From positions 1 through 51,451 of the forward strand of contig NZ_JAMZGM010000020.1 of assembly GCF_024158605.1 (NCBI RefSeq): a DNA stretch of 51,451 nucleotides. The letters run 5' to 3'. A model generated the notes under the pieces. The model was given only the letters and a program-made list of their open reading frames with translations, ran no database searches and was not told the origin of the DNA. This DNA is from Sebaldella sp. S0638. Lineage in GTDB: Bacteria > Fusobacteriota > Fusobacteriia > Fusobacteriales > Leptotrichiaceae. How positions within the stretch are numbered: the first letter of the stretch is position 1; each line of letters opens with the position of its first letter. A program made the position numbers and the translations under genes. Below, in pieces: positions 8,573-16,893 of this stretch.

Positions 8573-8604
8573 TATAATGGATGAAATAAATTTTTATTGG
8601 GAGG
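8573..8604 (+). promoter_or_regulatory. xpt -10 box and ribosome-binding site
   Basis: TATAAT at 8573-8578 with TTTACA at 8546-8551 as the nearest -35-like element (21-base gap, so weak). GGGAGG at 8599-8604 is five bases before the ATG at 8610. An in-frame ATG at 8577 overlaps the -10 box and therefore cannot be the translation start of this transcript. Confidence 0.55.
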
Positions 8605-8609
8605 ATAAA

Positions 8610-9182
8610 ATGCAGTTACTAGAAGATAAGATATTATCAGAAGGAAGGGTTTTACCAGGATCTATCCTAAAGGTAGATTCGTTTTTGAATCATCAGATAG
8701 ACGCAGAACTGATGGCTAAAGTGGGGGAAGAGTTCGCTGAGTATTTTAAGGATAAAAATATTACCAGAGTAGTAACCGTGGAATCATCGGGAATAGCTCC
8801 GGCAGTATTTACAGCACTTCATTTAGGCGTACCGGTTGTTTTTGCCAGAAAAAAATTATCTCTGACATTAAATGACGGGCTTGTAACAACAGAAGTAAAT
8901 TCTTACACTAAAGGGGAGAAAAATACTATAGCTGTTTCAAAGGATTACATAAAACCTGAGGATAATATACTGATTATTGATGATTTTCTAGCTAAGGGCG
9001 AGGTAATCAGAGGGCTTATAGATATAACAAAACAGATTGGCGCTAATATAGCAGGAGTGGGAATCGTAATTGAAAAGGCCTTTCAAAACGGGCGTAAGTA
9101 TGTGGAAGAAGCAAATATACCTATTTTATCACTGGTAAGAATAGAATCACTCGAAAACAATAAGATAAAGCTTTTAAAATAA
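8610..9182 (+). CDS. xpt: xanthine phosphoribosyltransferase
   Basis: Converts xanthine plus PRPP to XMP in purine salvage. With the ATG at 8610 the protein is 190 residues, the normal Xpt length, and starts MQLLEDKILSEGRVLPGSIL as the family does. Further marks are FLNHQIDAELM, the VTVESSGIAPAVF loop, PVVFARKKLSLT and the PRPP-binding motif ILIIDDFLAKGEVIRGL (about residues 125-142). The N-terminal 11 residues of the longer frame have no ribosome-binding site and overlap the promoter. Many Firmicute xpt genes follow a guanine riboswitch; here none is visible, whereas the purine permease at 48020 has one. Confidence 0.93.
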   Translation: MQLLEDKILSEGRVLPGSILKVDSFLNHQIDAELMAKVGEEFAEYFKDKNITRVVTVESSGIAPAVFTALHLGVPVVFARKKLSLTLNDGLVTTEVNSYTKGEKNTIAVSKDYIKPEDNILIIDDFLAKGEVIRGLIDITKQIGANIAGVGIVIEKAFQNGRKYVEEANIPILSLVRIESLENNKIKLLK

Positions 9183-9196
9183 ATACAGAACATAAT

Positions 9197-9296
9197 AAAA
9201 AAACCATTTCAGAATAAAATAATTTATAAAATATCAGATGAAAATATAAAAATCTGTTTATTTTATCAGTTCATTTTGTTTTGAAATGGTTTTTTA
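9197..9296 (+). terminator. long nested terminator after xpt
   Basis: Outer stem AAAACCATTTCA / TGAAATGGTTTT with an A-run before and a T-run after. Within the roughly 70-base interior, ATAAAATAA / TTATTTTAT can pair and CAGAT / ATCTG forms an inner hairpin, giving an unusually long branched structure. Confidence 0.7.
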
Positions 9297-9440
9297 TTTG
9301 GTAAAAAAAAGCAAAACATAAAATTTTTATCATAAGATTTTATTTTAAAAAGTATGAAAAAAATCTCTCTTTATATTGTTTGAGAATGACTGAGCAAAAA
9401 TACAGCATAAAAAGTCTGTATACTTGTGGACAGCAATTAG

Positions 9441-9461
9441 TATTTTCCATAAGGGAAAATA
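9441..9461 (+). promoter_or_regulatory. perfect inverted repeat upstream of the PRD regulator
   Basis: TATTTTCC-ATAAG-GGAAAATA, an 8-base perfect inverted repeat 45 bases before the regulator ATG and not followed by a T-run. It could be an operator for the regulator itself or a short RNA hairpin. No clear TTGACA/TATAAT pair surrounds it. Confidence 0.4.
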
Positions 9462-9506
9462 GTGTTAACATTTAGGTATATAAAAAAGTCAGGAGGTGAA
9501 GTCTGA

Positions 9507-11474
9507 ATGCATTCGTTATTATCAAGACAAAAAGAGATTATTATATATCTCATGGATAAAACAAATTATATACCCGTAAAAAATATTGCAGAAAATATAA
9601 GGGTATCAGAGAAAACTGTTTACAGAGAATTGAAAACAATAGAGGAATACCTGAGCAGCAGATATATATTTTTGGAAAAACGGCCGGGGACAGGAATAAA
9701 GCTCAAGATTACAAAAGAGCAGAAAATGAAACTGAATTTTGAACTTCATATAGGAAAAGAAAATAAAAATGATTATATGTCCACAGAACACAGGAGACAA
9801 AAAATACTTACAGAATTTTTGAGCAATTCCCCAAAGGCCTATTCTATACAGCAGTTATCGGAAAAATATTATATAAGCAGGGCTTCTATAGTAAATGATC
9901 TGAAATATATAGAAGACTGTATAAAACAATATGATCTCCGGCTCGAAAGAAATAAAAACGGAACTATGCTTACCGGCTCGGAAATGAATATAAGAAAAGC
10001 TATTCTGGGAATAATAAACGAGCTTATAGCTGTAAATCATGAAAATAAGCACGGAACAAGGGAATCCAGGCTTGATGATGAAAATCTGCATGAACTCTTC
10101 GGGCAGTTTGGAAGAGAGGATGTAGAGGCAGTCGCAGAGATTCTAAAGGAGACAGAACAACAGCTAAATTACAAAATGGGTGAAATATACTACATAAATA
10201 TGATAACACATGTATTGATACTGATAAAAAGACTCAGACACGGAAATATCCAGTATGAAAATAAAATAAAAACCGATGCCAGAAAAACTGATGAAAGAAT
10301 TCACAGTATATCACAGGAAATGGCAGAGAAAATATCTGAAACTTTTAAAATAGAAGTACACGATGAGGAAATTTATTTTATATATCAGTATCTCATTTCC
10401 TCAGGTATGGAAATCAGCAATGCTGGAACTGATAAAAGCGGGTTTTTGCTTGATACCAGTCCTGTAATAATGGATATAGCAGGAGAAATAATAGGGAAAA
10501 TTTCAGAAATAGCGGATTTTAAATTAAAACCTGATAATCAGCTGTATGAAAGTCTGATTCTGCATCTGAAAGCTATGATGAACAGATTGAAATATAATAT
10601 AAGCATAAAAAATCCCATTCTGGAAGATATAAAAAAGGAATTTTCCGCGATTTACGGACTGGTGGGGCTTGTAACGCTTGATACGATGGAAAAATATGAC
10701 ATAAGAATTATCAGTCCTGATGAAATAGGATATCTTACATTTTATTTTCAGGCTGCAATAGAGCAGAATATGAAACAGAAAAAAGTACTGGTGGTATGTT
10801 CAAGCGGAGTGGGATCGTCGCATTTGCTGAGAGGACGTATAAGAAATTCATTTCCTGAATGGGATATTGTAGACGTAATATCTACAGGACGGCTGAAAGC
10901 AGGATATGATCTGGAAAATATTGATCTTATAATTTCTACAATAAATATCTCGGATACAGGCATGCCTGTAGCATATGTAACGGCATTATTTAACGAAGCT
11001 GATGTGCGGAATGTAACCGAAATATACCTGAAAAATGCATTGAAGAGTAAAAATACTGTTTTTTCATTTAAGGTAATAAAAAAGTTTTTAAATAAAAAAT
11101 ATATTCAGATAGAGAATGAAATTTTTTCAGAAAAAACCAGTGTAAAGAAATTAATAAAAAAAATTATAAATGAAAATTATCTGGATAAAAGAAACATCAA
11201 TGAGTATATTTCTGAAACACATATTAATAAAAACTTTTCTGTATACCTTATAAAAAAAGAAATAGTAACAAAAACACGTATAGGTTTCAGAATAAAAAGC
11301 AATACTTCAGGGGAATACAAAGCGGATATAATAATCGGGGTTAAGGATAATGATGAAGTACACAGACAATTATTAAAGGAAATATTTGAACTTTATAATA
11401 ACAAAGAACTGCTGAAAAAAATATGTTATTGCAGAAATACCAATGAAATCTGCGAATTAATAAATTTAAATTAG
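9507..11474 (+). CDS. PRD-containing PTS-regulated transcriptional activator (MtlR/LicR type)
   Basis: 655 residues, AGGAGGTG before the ATG. Domains in order: two DeoR/Mga-like helix-turn-helices (about 5-60, VKNIAENIRVSEKTVYREL; and 85-140, QQLSEKYYISRASIVNDL), PRD1 (about 190-300, with NMITHVLILIKRLRHG), PRD2 (about 305-420), a EIIB-like domain with phospho-Cys motif VLVVCSSGVGSSHLL (about 430-515), and a C-terminal 130 residues that look like an eroded EIIA domain without its phospho-His. In PRD2 the final family position, often His, reads LTFYFQAAIEQ. Such regulators are phosphorylated by HPr and PTS EIIs and activate the adjacent PTS operon. The next genes are its probable targets. Confidence 0.88.
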   Translation: MHSLLSRQKEIIIYLMDKTNYIPVKNIAENIRVSEKTVYRELKTIEEYLSSRYIFLEKRPGTGIKLKITKEQKMKLNFELHIGKENKNDYMSTEHRRQKILTEFLSNSPKAYSIQQLSEKYYISRASIVNDLKYIEDCIKQYDLRLERNKNGTMLTGSEMNIRKAILGIINELIAVNHENKHGTRESRLDDENLHELFGQFGREDVEAVAEILKETEQQLNYKMGEIYYINMITHVLILIKRLRHGNIQYENKIKTDARKTDERIHSISQEMAEKISETFKIEVHDEEIYFIYQYLISSGMEISNAGTDKSGFLLDTSPVIMDIAGEIIGKISEIADFKLKPDNQLYESLILHLKAMMNRLKYNISIKNPILEDIKKEFSAIYGLVGLVTLDTMEKYDIRIISPDEIGYLTFYFQAAIEQNMKQKKVLVVCSSGVGSSHLLRGRIRNSFPEWDIVDVISTGRLKAGYDLENIDLIISTINISDTGMPVAYVTALFNEADVRNVTEIYLKNALKSKNTVFSFKVIKKFLNKKYIQIENEIFSEKTSVKKLIKKIINENYLDKRNINEYISETHINKNFSVYLIKKEIVTKTRIGFRIKSNTSGEYKADIIIGVKDNDEVHRQLLKEIFELYNNKELLKKICYCRNTNEICELINLN

Positions 11475-11642
11475 TATCCTGCCTTATTTATATTTTGACA
11501 TATGAACAAGCTGGTGAGGGATGAGATTCAGGGCTATTTCTGTTACTTTGATATTTTACAGCCTGAATATTCAGACCGGAAGGGTACAAATATTTTGAAA
11601 CCCATGAAATCTTTGCATATGAAGATAGCGGAAAGGACATAT

Positions 11643-12098
11643 ATGGATATAACAAAAGTGATTAATGAGAAAACTATTAATTTGAATCTAAAGGGAAGAA
11701 ACAAGGACGAGGTCTTGAGTGAACTAACAGATCTGCTCTTTAACGAAAACATTATTGATTCAAAAGAGGGGTTTCTTAAGGATGTTTATAAGAGAGAAGC
11801 GGAAGGACAGACAGGACTGGGGAATTATATAGCTATTCCGCACGGGAAATCTGAAAGTGTACTAAAGACTTCACTTGCAATAGGAAGGACGAACAATACT
11901 GTAGAATGGGAAACTCTGGACGGAAAGCCGGTAAAATGTATTATTTTGTTTGCAGTAAGAGCAGTGGATAAAACAACAACACATATAAAACTGCTTTCTC
12001 AGGTGGCAGAAGCGCTTGCTGATGATGATATCACTGAAAAACTTCTGACTAAAGAAAATCCAAAAGAAATAATGGAGTTATTCAGGGAAAAAAAATAA
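11643..12098 (+). CDS. PTS fructose/mannitol-family EIIA
   Basis: About 151 residues, the standard length of a free EIIA(Fru/Mtl). The family start is MDITKVINEKTINLNLKGRNK. REAEGQTGLGNYIAIPHGKS holds the phosphorylated His (about residue 67), followed by IILFAVRAVDKTTTHIKLLSQVAEAL and an EIMELF end. The frame stays open back to 11502, but the ATG at 11643 follows GAAAGGA by seven bases and starts exactly where the family does. The 168 bases before it contain a possible hairpin TTCAGGGCT / AGCCTGAA (11527-11567). It accepts phosphate from HPr and passes it to the EIIB encoded next. Confidence 0.9.
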   Translation: MDITKVINEKTINLNLKGRNKDEVLSELTDLLFNENIIDSKEGFLKDVYKREAEGQTGLGNYIAIPHGKSESVLKTSLAIGRTNNTVEWETLDGKPVKCIILFAVRAVDKTTTHIKLLSQVAEALADDDITEKLLTKENPKEIMELFREKK

Positions 12099-12129
12099 AA
12101 CAGTAATCAAAAAAACAGGGAGGAAACTT

Positions 12130-12441
12130 ATGAAAATAGTAGGGATAGCTGCATGTACGTCAGGAATAGCACATACTTATATTGCAAAAGAAAAATTGAT
12201 ACGTGCTGCACAAGAGGCTGGACATGAAGTTCACATTGAAACGCAGGGTACTATTGGAACAGAAGAAGAATTAACAAGTCAGGATATCGCAGACGCAGAT
12301 ATTGTTATTATTGCAGCAGATATTGCAGTGTCAGGAAAAGAACGTTTTAAAGGAAAGAAAACAATTGAAATTCCAACTAGTGTCTGCATTAAATCATCAA
12401 AACAATTAATTAAAAAGATTGAAGAAGAATTAGGAAAATAA
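12130..12441 (+). CDS. PTS fructose-family EIIB
   Basis: 103 residues with the EIIB(Fru) active-site motif AACTSGIAHTYIAKEKL, phospho-Cys at residue 9. GTIGTEEELTSQDIADADIVIIAADI follows in the normal place. GGGAGGAAACTT precedes the ATG. Codon use is odd: among Ile codons I count 12 ATT, 1 ATC and 4 ATA, with all four ATA in the first 24 codons; Arg is CGT twice, whereas neighbouring genes use mainly ATA and AGA. This suggests a transferred or recombined segment that also covers the next gene. It transfers phosphate from EIIA to the sugar bound by EIIC. Confidence 0.92.
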   Translation: MKIVGIAACTSGIAHTYIAKEKLIRAAQEAGHEVHIETQGTIGTEEELTSQDIADADIVIIAADIAVSGKERFKGKKTIEIPTSVCIKSSKQLIKKIEEELGK

Positions 12442-12453
12442 AGGAGGAAAAAT

Positions 12454-13542
12454 ATGAAGAATATAGGTCAGGAGTTAAAAAAACATGCATTAACAGCCAT
12501 ATCGTATATGCTTCCGCTTGTAGTGGCATCAGGGCTTCTTATTGCAATTGGTAATTTAATGGGCGGGGAAGTTGTTACAGATATAGAAAAAATGACAATT
12601 CCCAGTGCATTAACATCACTTGGAGTATTTGGGATGGGGTTACTGCCTTCGTTCATCTCAGGTTATATCGCATATAGTATTGCTGACCGTCCCGGAATAG
12701 CACCCGGATTTTTAATGGGGCAAATTGCTTCGTTTCTTGGTGCGGGATTTTTAGGAGGGATGATTGGAGGATATTTTGTTGGATATATTGCATTGGCAAT
12801 TAAAAAATATCTAAAAGTTCCAAAGTGGGCACAGGCATTAATGCCGATGATGATTATTCCGACGTTATCTGCTATTATCGGCGGACTGCTGATGTATTTT
12901 GTAGTCGGGACACCAATTGTATGGATTACAAACGGATTAACAAATTTTATTGTCGGGCTTGACAGTTCAGCTAAAATTTTATATGGATTTATTATCGGCG
13001 GATTAGGCTGTATTGATTATGGAGGGCCTATTAGTAAAGTTCCGAATTTAATTTGTGATGGATTATTATTAGAAGGTATTACTGAGCCGGAAGCGATTAA
13101 AGTATTGGCAGCTATGGTTCCGCCGTTAGGGGTAGCGTTATCTCTTGTTCTTTCCAGAGTTTTGAAAAAAAATATTTATAAAAACACAGAAGTTGAAAAT
13201 ATTAAAGTAGCATTTCCAATGGGATTATGTATGATTTCTGAAGGAGTTATCCCAATTGCTATGAATGATTTGTTGAGAACTGTTTTTTGCACTTCAATTG
13301 GTTGTGGAGTAACAGGTGCAATTAGTTTTTCATTAGGGGTGGGAAGTAAGGTGCCATCTGGCGGAATATTTGTTATTCCGGCTATGAGTAATCCATTAGG
13401 AGCAGTAATCGCTTTATTAAGCGGTACTGTCGTAACTGCTGTTTTACTGGTTATTGTAAAGAAAAGAGTAAATCCGGAAGATGAAATTATTTCTGACGAT
13501 GAAAAAGAAGTAGATTTATCAAATATCGTTATTAGCGGATAG
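12454..13542 (+). CDS. PTS fructose-family EIIC permease
   Basis: 362 residues and about nine to ten hydrophobic segments, matching a stand-alone EIIC(Fru). Typical marks: ALTAISYMLPLVVASGLLIA at the start, SYIAYSIADRPG-like segment (here SGYIAYSIADRPGIAPGF), GFLGGMIGGYFVGY, and ITEPEAIKVLAAMVPPLG. AGGAGGAAAAAT precedes the ATG, 12 bases after the EIIB stop. My count of its Ile codons is 32 ATT, 7 ATC and 5 ATA, against 15 ATA, 6 ATT and 4 ATC in the aldolase just downstream. It brings in and phosphorylates an unidentified ketose or polyol. Confidence 0.92.
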   Translation: MKNIGQELKKHALTAISYMLPLVVASGLLIAIGNLMGGEVVTDIEKMTIPSALTSLGVFGMGLLPSFISGYIAYSIADRPGIAPGFLMGQIASFLGAGFLGGMIGGYFVGYIALAIKKYLKVPKWAQALMPMMIIPTLSAIIGGLLMYFVVGTPIVWITNGLTNFIVGLDSSAKILYGFIIGGLGCIDYGGPISKVPNLICDGLLLEGITEPEAIKVLAAMVPPLGVALSLVLSRVLKKNIYKNTEVENIKVAFPMGLCMISEGVIPIAMNDLLRTVFCTSIGCGVTGAISFSLGVGSKVPSGGIFVIPAMSNPLGAVIALLSGTVVTAVLLVIVKKRVNPEDEIISDDEKEVDLSNIVISG

Positions 13543-13553
13543 GAGCGGTAAAA

Positions 13554-14435
13554 ATGTATGTTTCAATGAAAGAAATGCTAAATAATGCCAATAAAAATAA
13601 TTATGCAGTATTGGCTGTAAATTGCTTTAATATGGAAACTGTGAGAGCTGCAGTGAAAGCAGCAGAAGAAAAAAGAGCACCGATAATCATAAATATAGTG
13701 CAGGATCATTTTCAGGAACATGCAAAGGCTGAATTAATTGCACCTATAACAGAAGAACTGGTGAAAAATAAAAATATTCCTGCAGCATTAAATCTTGATC
13801 ATGGAAAAGATTATGATTCTTGTGTTTATGCACTCAGGCATGGATTCACTTCTTTGATGATAGATGCAAGCAATAAACCGTTTGCAGAAAATATAGAAAT
13901 TACCGGCGAAGTGGTGCGGCTTGCCAAAGCAGCGGGTCTCAGCGTGGAGGGTGAGTTAGGTCATATCGGTTCAGGAAGCTCATATAACTGTGAAAATCAA
14001 AAAGAGCTTTATACTGATCCGAGTGAAACAAAAGAGTTTTTTGAGAAAACCGGAATAGATGCTCTGGCAGTTTCCTGTGGAACAGCTCACGGTCTTTATA
14101 AAGAGGGAGTAGTTCCCAAGATTAATTTTGAGCTTATCAAGAAAATAAAAAATATTACCGGAAAACCGCTGGTTTTACACGGCGGAAGCGGTGCAGACGG
14201 GGAAGGACTCAGAAAAGCAGTTTCCTGCGGGATTAATAAAATCAATGTAGGGGCAGATATATTCAAAGCAGGAAGAAAGAAAATATATGAAGAATTAATG
14301 GGAAACCCTGATGCTGATTTATTTAAACTGATGATAAAAATGGAAAAGGCATGTAAGGAAGAGATAATAAGATATCTTGCATTTTCAGGTTCAGAGGGAC
14401 GGGCAGAAGAAATAATAAAAGAGGCGGCTTTTTAA
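13554..14435 (+). CDS. class II ketose-bisphosphate aldolase (first of a tandem pair)
   Basis: 293 residues. Zinc and phosphate sites of class II aldolases are visible: ALNLDHGKDYDS (zinc His), SVEGELGHIGSG (Glu of the active site), SCGTAHGLYK (zinc His), VLHGGSGADGE (zinc His and phosphate loop) and KINVGADIF. It starts MYVSMKEMLNNANKNNYAVLA like GatY/KbaY/FbaA proteins. It lies 11 bases after the EIIC stop, so it is co-transcribed with the PTS. It probably cleaves the phosphorylated sugar made by that PTS; whether the substrate is fructose, tagatose or another ketose phosphate cannot be told. Confidence 0.88.
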   Translation: MYVSMKEMLNNANKNNYAVLAVNCFNMETVRAAVKAAEEKRAPIIINIVQDHFQEHAKAELIAPITEELVKNKNIPAALNLDHGKDYDSCVYALRHGFTSLMIDASNKPFAENIEITGEVVRLAKAAGLSVEGELGHIGSGSSYNCENQKELYTDPSETKEFFEKTGIDALAVSCGTAHGLYKEGVVPKINFELIKKIKNITGKPLVLHGGSGADGEGLRKAVSCGINKINVGADIFKAGRKKIYEELMGNPDADLFKLMIKMEKACKEEIIRYLAFSGSEGRAEEIIKEAAF

Positions 14436-14463
14436 ATAAATAAAAAAATAAGGAGATGAAAAT

Positions 14464-15327
14464 ATGTTACTAACAATGAAAGAATTACTGGAAACAGCAC
14501 AAAAAAATAAATTTGCAGTAGGGGCGTTTAACGTGGCAGACAGTACATTTTTGAGAGCAGTGGTAGAAGAAGCGGAAAGGGCAAAATCACCGGCAATAAT
14601 AGCGATTCATCCCACAGAACTTGAATTTGTTACTGATGAATTTATATCATATGTAAAGCACAGAGCATATGTAAGTAATGTACCCCTTGTTATACATTTG
14701 GATCATGGCGGGAATATGGAAGAAATAGTGAGAGCAATTAAATGTGGATTTACTTCGGTTATGATAGACGGTTCAACACTGCCGTATGAGGAAAATGTAA
14801 GTATCACAAAAAGAGTGACGGAGATAGCACATGCAGCGGGGGTTTCCGTAGAAGGAGAACTGGGGACTATAGGGCAGACTGGTAATTCTGTGGAAGGCGG
14901 AGTCAGTAAGATTACATATACTGATCCTGAACAGGCAAAGGACTTTGTCACGAGAACAGGAGTGGATACTCTCGCAGTAGCAATAGGGACTGCACACGGG
15001 ATATATCCTAAAGATGTGAAATCGGAGCTGCAGCTGGATATTTTGAAAAAAATAAGAGAGGCAACTGATATTCCTCTGGTACTTCATGGAGGTTCTGCGA
15101 ATCCTGACAGTGAAATAGCAGAGTCAGTAAGGCTCGGAGTAAGCAAAATAAATATTTCAAGTGATATGAAATATGCATATTTTAAAAAAGCACGGGAAAT
15201 TTTAAGCACTACAGAATTATGGGACCCGAATGTAATATATCCTGAATGTATAACAGAAGCCCAGAAAGTCATAAATCATAAGATGAAATTATTTTCATCA
15301 ATAGACAAATCAGGGCTTTACAGATAA
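14464..15327 (+). CDS. class II ketose-bisphosphate aldolase (second of a tandem pair)
   Basis: 287 residues and clearly a different paralogue from the upstream copy. Motifs: VIHLDHGGNMEEI, SVEGELGTIGQTG, AIGTAHGIYP, LVLHGGSANPD and KINISSDM. The phosphate loop reads GGSAN where most aldolases have GGSG, and the C-terminus has an extended WDPNVIYPECITEAQKVI helix typical of the KbaY/YdjI-like branch. The ribosome-binding site AAGGAGATG lies just before the ATG, 28 bases after the first aldolase. Two non-identical aldolases in one PTS operon suggest either two substrates or a heteromeric enzyme. Confidence 0.88.
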   Translation: MLLTMKELLETAQKNKFAVGAFNVADSTFLRAVVEEAERAKSPAIIAIHPTELEFVTDEFISYVKHRAYVSNVPLVIHLDHGGNMEEIVRAIKCGFTSVMIDGSTLPYEENVSITKRVTEIAHAAGVSVEGELGTIGQTGNSVEGGVSKITYTDPEQAKDFVTRTGVDTLAVAIGTAHGIYPKDVKSELQLDILKKIREATDIPLVLHGGSANPDSEIAESVRLGVSKINISSDMKYAYFKKAREILSTTELWDPNVIYPECITEAQKVINHKMKLFSSIDKSGLYR

Positions 15328-15555
15328 AATCATAATTTTATGGGAGTGATAAAACTGTATGGATAGAGAAATATCTGAAAATATAAAAGGCGGGGTATTG
15401 GAATAAAACAGTATACAACAGCTCCTAATATAAGATACTGGTTCAGAGCAGGGAATAAAAGGTGCGGGGGTCAGCGGATTTTCTTCAAATAGTGAAGATT
15501 CCAGTGATACTTTTATGAATCCTGATGTAAATAAAATCTGAAATAGAATATATAG
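15328..15555. other. gene-free stretch, possibly a decayed fragment
   Basis: Between the second aldolase and its terminator. Frames are broken every 15-35 codons; one short frame begins after GGGAGTG at 15359 and stops after 15 codons. I find no recognisable domain, but the less AT-rich composition here suggests former coding sequence. Confidence 0.35.
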
Positions 15556-15595
15556 TACCGATTTTTGGGATTTTCCCCGAAAATCGGTATTTTTA
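15556..15595 (+). terminator. intrinsic terminator of the PTS-aldolase operon
   Basis: Strong stem TACCGATTTTTGGG / CCCGAAAATCGGTA with loop ATTTTC, then TTTTTAT. Confidence 0.9.
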
Positions 15596-15712
15596 TATTT
15601 ATTTAATTGACAGAACTGTTATTTTATATTGAAATATGTTAAACTAACGAATGTAATTAATTATAGATTTATTTATGTTTTTTAATATGAAATATTACAG
15701 AAGGAGTAAAAA

Positions 15713-16315
15713 GTGAAGAAGAAATTTATTTTGATGTTTTATTTGCTGTTAATGGGAGCGGCAGGATACCAGCTTTATCTTTGGGGAGTGAGTAACAGAT
15801 ATACAGTGAAAGATAATTATCTTATTGTTTATGAAAGTAACGGAAAACTATACGAAATAGGGAAAATCGGCAGAAAAGCCGCAACAGAAAAAAACTCCGG
15901 AAATAACAGCCTTTATTTGGATACCGTAGGACCAGAAATAGAAAAGATAATAGCTGTCTCACAAGATGATTATCAGGTGAAAGATACAAATAATAAATAC
16001 TTTTCCGGAGAGGTAATGATAAAACCCGGAAAATATATCATAATAAAAGAAATACAAAAAAATGCAGCAGAAATAGAGCGGGATTATCTGCTTCTGGATA
16101 ATGACGGAAATATTCTGCATACATTTTCCGACTTATCAAAGGATAAATTTCTTTTTAAATTACCGCAGGTACACAGTTCGTCTAACAGCGAAGAGAAAGG
16201 GTATACAATGTATCAGGACGGGTTTATAAATATAACTGAAGTGATAAAATTATACGGGAAAAATATGAAAGTACATTATGATGAAAAAAATCTTCTTTTC
16301 ATCATTTCATTTTAG
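15713..16315 (+). CDS. membrane-anchored or exported protein of unknown function (200 aa)
   Basis: GTG start after AAGGAGT. Residues about 4-20 (KFILMFYLLLMGAAGYQLY) form a signal anchor. The remainder is a beta-rich extracytoplasmic domain with short strands such as NYLIVYESNGKLYEIGKIG and ERDYLLLDNDGNILHTFSD, and a C-terminal FINITEVIKLYGKNMKVHYD segment resembling a small helix plus strands of copper-amine-oxidase-N-like folds. This resemblance is weak and I do not name a family. A TTGACA lies at 15607-15612, but without a convincing -10 box. Confidence 0.65.
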   Translation: MKKKFILMFYLLLMGAAGYQLYLWGVSNRYTVKDNYLIVYESNGKLYEIGKIGRKAATEKNSGNNSLYLDTVGPEIEKIIAVSQDDYQVKDTNNKYFSGEVMIKPGKYIIIKEIQKNAAEIERDYLLLDNDGNILHTFSDLSKDKFLFKLPQVHSSSNSEEKGYTMYQDGFINITEVIKLYGKNMKVHYDEKNLLFIISF

Positions 16316-16450
16316 TAAAAATATCAGATATATTCAGAAAATTATTTTATATATAAAACTTATTTATTAATAATAAAAATATATAATTATTAAATATTCA
16401 GTTTATGTTTTGTTTTAGGAAAAATTGTAATAATTCTATTTTTATAATAG

Positions 16451-16478
16451 TTGACATTTTGTAGAAAAAAGTTATAAT
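16451..16478 (+). promoter_or_regulatory. distal promoter upstream of the autotransporter
   Basis: TTGACA (16451-16456), 16-base spacer, TATAAT (16473-16478). It would give a leader of over 400 bases before the ATG at 16894. Confidence 0.6.
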
Positions 16479-16672
16479 TAATTGTCAGGTTTTTAAAAAA
16501 ATATTGTGAAATGAGGTGATAAAAAGGATATATATCAAAAAAAGAAAGGGGAAATAAAACTTATCTGTCATTTATTTTTTGAAAAGGACAGTAATTAAAT
16601 TAATTATATTTGTGTATTGAATGCTTTAATCATTTAAAAAAAGTTTATTTTGGATGATATAAAAAGAGATTG

Positions 16673-16701
16673 TTGACATTTTAACAGGGGAAAAATGTAT
16701 A
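16673..16701 (+). promoter_or_regulatory. proximal promoter upstream of the autotransporter
   Basis: TTGACA (16673-16678), 17-base spacer, TGTATA (16696-16701), merging into TATATAAAT. The stretch 16316-16893 holds this and the distal promoter, is extremely AT-rich, and otherwise shows no gene. Confidence 0.5.
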
Positions 16702-16893
16702 TAAATAGAAAATATATGAAAATAATTATATTTAACAAAATATAATTTATTTAAACTTTATATTTATAAAAAATAATGTTATAAGTAAAATATGATTTTA
16801 ATAAAGGAGATGATATATCAAAAAAATGAAAAAAAACTACCAAAAACTACCAAAAAACAAAATCAGTATAAAAGTGAGTTTCAGGAGGAATTT

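Noticed and set aside
8241-8609. Purine riboswitch upstream of xpt
   Set aside because: No P2/P3 loops or the conserved junctions were found; the -10 box lies only about 32 bases before the start codon.
11502-11642. N-terminal extension of the PTS EIIA protein
   Set aside because: In frame, but no ribosome-binding site at 11502 and no EIIA-like sequence before residue 48; the internal ATG at 11643 has both.
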